Of a stretch of DNA of 5,961 nucleotides, positions 3,971 through 5,961 are shown piece by piece. The notes below the pieces were generated by a model. It did no database searches, was not told where the DNA came from, and saw only the letters and a program-made list of their open reading frames with translations. This DNA comes from Bacillota bacterium (GTDB lineage: Bacteria; Bacillota; Clostridia; Lachnospirales; Lachnospiraceae), in assembly GCA_023441145.1 (NCBI GenBank), contig JAEZQN010000280.1:1-5961 (forward strand), written 5' to 3'. The first letter of the stretch is position 1. Each line of letters begins with the position of its first letter. The translations under genes were made by a program, and so were the position numbers.

Positions 3971-4600
3971 GTGGGAATAAATGAATTTATAAAAATAGGA
4001 TTAAGAATAAAAGAAGCACGTATTTCAAAAGGTATCAGTCAAAAGGATATGGCTGCTAAACTGGGAATAAATCGGTCAACATATTCTAATTACGAAAATG
4101 ATATAAGAGAACCAAATTTAGAAGTAATTGAAAAAATAGCTAATACATTAAATATCCCATTGAGTTATCTATTTTCTCCAAGTACCGACTCAAATGAAAT
4201 CGATAGAATGTCAGATGAAATAGACGATTTTATTAATAAAATGGTTGATGCAGATGTTTTTCATAAAGATATAGAAAATTATATTGTGGAAGAACGTGTT
4301 TTTGCTGAACTATATCATAAATATTTTGTTAAATTGTTCTCATGGCGGTTTAAAAGTGTTTCTACCAGAGAATACTTAAAAACAATGATTTCTTGGTTAA
4401 TAGGTTTAAAATTCTCACAAGAAATGGAACTTAATGATGATGATATTGAAGAATTAAGCGTATTATTTGAAAGATTTTTACTTATGAAATCTCATGAACA
4501 TGATTTCTTTACCTATTATCAAGAAAAGTATGGTGCAAAGGACTACAGCCTTCTATCTGACTCATTTATAACAAATAGAAAAAAGAAAGAAGGTGAGTAG
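3971..4600 (+). CDS. XRE-family repressor, CI/Stl-like, without protease domain
   Basis: A 209-residue protein with an N-terminal Cro/C1-type helix-turn-helix (about residues 10-67: LRIKEARISKGISQKDMAAK, then INRSTYSNYENDIREPNLEV, then IANTLNIPLSYLF). The C-terminal ~140 residues are helical and acidic and are not recognised; I see no Ala-Gly/Gly cleavage site or Ser/Lys pair of the LexA/CI (S24) kind. It starts at GTG with AAGGAG 8 nt upstream. The TAG stop at 4598-4600 directly abuts the integrase ATG. Divergence from a Cro-like gene and placement beside the shared operators make it the likely master repressor of the early operon. How it is relieved is open: no ImmA-type protease gene is visible next to it, so a host or helper-element antirepressor, as for SaPI Stl, or a partner outside the window is possible. 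Confidence 0.82.
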   Translation: MGINEFIKIGLRIKEARISKGISQKDMAAKLGINRSTYSNYENDIREPNLEVIEKIANTLNIPLSYLFSPSTDSNEIDRMSDEIDDFINKMVDADVFHKDIENYIVEERVFAELYHKYFVKLFSWRFKSVSTREYLKTMISWLIGLKFSQEMELNDDDIEELSVLFERFLLMKSHEHDFFTYYQEKYGAKDYSLLSDSFITNRKKKEGE

Positions 4601-5743
4601 ATGCCAAACATCCATAAAAGGAAAGATGGTTACTATTATGTTCGTATACCTATTGGAAAAGATGAAGATGGAAAACATCAATATGACATTATCTTTGACA
4701 AGAAAAAAAATGTATTAGAAGAGAAATTAAAGGACTATGAAAAGAATAAAGGGATAAACGGTGAAAGATTAGACAAAACCCCTTTCACTCTTTCAGAATG
4801 GACTTATAGGCATTTATTTAATTCAGTTCACGCTAATGTGTCAGCTAGTACTTTCAACGGATATATTAGCCTATATGAAACGCATATAAAGAACTCTGAC
4901 ATTGGCAACATGAAAATAAAAGATATTAAGCCTATGGATCTACAAAACTTCTTAAATAATCTTAAATCAAAAGGTAAACATACAGAAGGTGAACAACTGG
5001 CTACTTCAAGTGTTAGGAAACTGAAATTCTTATTAAGTAATACATTTAAATCTGCAATGATTAATAATGTAGTTGCTCATAACCCTATGGATTATATAAA
5101 ACTTCCTAAGAATACGAAAGAAGAAAAAACAAGGACTGCTCTTACTATAAAGGCGCAAACTGCATATATTAAGGCTTGTGATGGTGAAAAATATGGTTTC
5201 TTATATGTCCTCGCTTTATTTACTGGAATGAGAATGGGTGAATTGATAGGATTAAAATGGGAATACGTTGATTTTGATAGGAATATTATCACGATAGCTG
5301 AAGCAATTAAATATACTACCATTTATGACTCTGAAGGTAATTCACACAATGAACACGTCAAGAAAGCTCCAAAGAGTGAAAAAGGTAAACGTGAAATTCC
5401 TATACCTAAATCACTACTAACCAAATTTAAGGAATTAAAGCTTCAATCAACTGGTGAATATGTATTTAGTACCTCAAACAGCACTCCATTAAATCAAGGC
5501 AATATTAACCGTGGTCATGCTGCTATATGTGAACGTGCTGGTATTAATCGAATTCCTTTTCATTCATTAAGGCATACCTACGCTACTAGACTTCTTGAAG
5601 CTGGCGAGAACTTCAAAACACTTCAAGAATTACTTGGCCATGCTGATATTAGTACAACCATGAATATATATGCTCATGTATTAGAAAAAACAAAAAAGAA
5701 TACTGCTGATAAATTAGATAAATTATTTTCTAAAATGGTATAG
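4601..5743 (+). CDS. int: Tyrosine recombinase, site-specific integrase
   Basis: A full-length 380-residue phage/ICE-type integrase that joins and excises the element at its att sites. Residues about 1-50 (GYYYVRIPIGKDEDGKHQYD...) form the beta-rich arm-type DNA-binding domain; about 62-165 is the helical core-binding domain; about 175-375 is catalytic. Expected active-site residues are present: Arg211 in FTGMRMGE, Lys258 in the PKSEKGKREIP hairpin, His321 and Arg324 in HSLRHTYATR, His347 in LLGHADISTT, and the nucleophile Tyr357 in MNIYAHV. It looks active. AAGG lies 7 nt before the ATG, inside the end of the repressor gene, and stop and start codons abut, so it is probably made along with the repressor. 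It ends in a hairpin terminator and lies about 165 bp from the tRNA 3' end. The tRNA location and the arm domain agree with a tRNA-targeting integrase of the Tn916/SaPI/prophage kind. Confidence 0.95.
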   Translation: MPNIHKRKDGYYYVRIPIGKDEDGKHQYDIIFDKKKNVLEEKLKDYEKNKGINGERLDKTPFTLSEWTYRHLFNSVHANVSASTFNGYISLYETHIKNSDIGNMKIKDIKPMDLQNFLNNLKSKGKHTEGEQLATSSVRKLKFLLSNTFKSAMINNVVAHNPMDYIKLPKNTKEEKTRTALTIKAQTAYIKACDGEKYGFLYVLALFTGMRMGELIGLKWEYVDFDRNIITIAEAIKYTTIYDSEGNSHNEHVKKAPKSEKGKREIPIPKSLLTKFKELKLQSTGEYVFSTSNSTPLNQGNINRGHAAICERAGINRIPFHSLRHTYATRLLEAGENFKTLQELLGHADISTTMNIYAHVLEKTKKNTADKLDKLFSKMV

Positions 5744-5770
5744 CCTTCAATACTTGTAGGCTATTTTTTT
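5740..5770 (+). terminator. Intrinsic terminator of the repressor-integrase operon
   Basis: TAGCCT (5741-5746) pairs with AGGCTA (5758-5763). Inside, CAA pairs with TTG after one T-T mismatch. A5740 can extend the stem, and seven T follow (5764-5770). The integrase stop codon TAG is the first part of the stem, so coding and termination signals overlap. Confidence 0.85.
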
Positions 5771-5771
5771 A

Positions 5772-5800
5772 TGTACAATTTCTGTACAAATTTTGTACAA
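5772..5800 (+). repeat. Three TGTACAA direct repeats, candidate integrase arm sites
   Basis: TGTACAA occurs at 5772-5778, 5783-5789 and 5794-5800, exactly 11 bp apart, each separated by a 4-bp A/T-rich spacer. They lie between int and the tRNA, where arm-type binding sites of integrases with an N-terminal arm domain are normally found. Confidence 0.6.
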
Positions 5801-5852
5801 AAACCTATCAAAAAGGCTATTTTTTAATATAAATATTGGAAATTATAGAAAC

Positions 5853-5878
5853 AAAAAAAGAGGACTAAAAAGTCCTCT
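5853..5878 (-). terminator. Intrinsic terminator downstream of tRNA-Thr
   Basis: On the minus strand AGAGGACT pairs with AGTCCTCT (5871-5878 with 5859-5866), the loop is four T, and a run of T follows (5853-5858). It is 30 bp beyond the tRNA 3' end, correctly oriented to end the tRNA transcript. It has no T-run in the plus direction. Confidence 0.85.
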
Positions 5879-5904
5879 ACCCCTTGTAAATCCTATGTTT
5901 TCAA

Positions 5905-5935
5905 TAAAGCTGGAAGGGGGACTCGAACCCCCGAC
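5905..5935. other. Probable attachment-site end (tRNA 3' half)
   Basis: Integrases of this type usually cross over within the T-arm/acceptor end of a tRNA gene. The 3' end of tRNA-Thr lies here, 165 bp from int, with candidate arm sites between. No second copy of this sequence is in the window, so the other att site must be beyond the left edge and the exact core cannot be defined. Confidence 0.45.
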
Positions 5936-5961
5936 TTACTCATTACGAATGAGTTACTCTA
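5908..5961 (-). tRNA. tRNA-Thr (anticodon CGU), 3' part, 5' end outside window
   Basis: Read on the minus strand: D-arm end, anticodon stem ACTCA/TGAGT (5950-5954 with 5938-5942) enclosing the 7-nt loop TTCGTAA with anticodon CGT (5945-5947), short variable loop AAGTC, T-arm GGGGG/CCCCC around TTCGAGT (5916-5932), acceptor strand TTCCAGC (5909-5915) and discriminator T (5908). CGU reads ACG, threonine. The acceptor 5' strand (expected GCTGGAA) is beyond the right edge. The 3' CCA is not encoded; T-T-A follows. Just downstream is a terminator. Confidence 0.93.

Noticed and set aside
5092..5322. Minus-strand open frame with membrane-like peptide
   Set aside because: It lies inside the well-supported integrase gene, with no start signal.
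5801..5826. Possible second terminator around AACCTATC...AGGCTATTTTTT
   Set aside because: The stem would have only three or four pairs. The segment mostly repeats AGGCTATTTTTT from the real terminator at 5758-5769.
1..5961. CRISPR array, transposase, or toxin-antitoxin pair
   Set aside because: No regularly spaced long direct repeats with unique spacers, no transposase motifs, and the small genes show no recognisable toxin or antitoxin fold.

Overview
The window is very AT-rich (roughly 30% G+C by eye), with strong purine-rich ribosome binding sites and protein sequences typical of low-GC Firmicutes, most likely Clostridium or a close relative. It appears to be one end of an integrated mobile element. 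A tyrosine integrase ends about 165 bp from the 3' end of a tRNA-Thr(CGU) gene, a classic arrangement for tRNA-targeted integration. The chromosome would begin at the right edge and the element would extend past the left edge.

Layout from right to left. At 5908-5961 is the 3' part of a tRNA-Thr on the minus strand, followed on that strand by an intrinsic terminator. Next come three TGTACAA direct repeats with an 11-bp period (5772-5800, candidate integrase arm sites) and a terminator that contains the integrase stop codon. The integrase (4601-5743) and an XRE-family repressor (3971-4600) form a plus-strand operon with abutting stop and start codons. A divergent control region (about 3826-3970) holds two well-formed promoters and three related dyad operators. 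On the minus strand a long early operon begins with a small Cro-like regulator (3628-3825). It continues with three small unknown proteins (42, 56 and 66 aa), an excisionase/AlpA-like protein (2618-2806), a winged-helix replication initiator (1927-2616) and a DnaC-like AAA+ helicase loader (1122-1970). After a 385-bp non-coding stretch rich in dyads (737-1121) come a sigma-70 family factor (101-736) and the start of another gene (1-78).

How it may work (inference). The repressor/Cro pair would set a quiescent versus active state. The early operon would supply excisionase, initiator and loader so that the excised element recruits the host replicative helicase. The sigma factor would then switch on genes beyond the left edge. 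Integrase and repressor in one direction, with Cro-like, Xis, initiator and loader in the other, resembles phage-inducible islands (SaPI/PICI type) and some prophages. An ICE is not excluded. No capsid, terminase, relaxase or T4SS gene is visible, so the element class cannot be fixed from this window.

The most interesting signals are these: (i) three ~22-bp tandem repeats inside the initiator gene that are read in different codon frames, which suggests an in-gene origin of replication like that of lambda O; (ii) a compact operator/promoter switch, with a further matching operator at the early operon; (iii) two mutually exclusive hairpins upstream of the xis-like gene; (iv) a dyad-rich non-coding island before an element-borne sigma factor.
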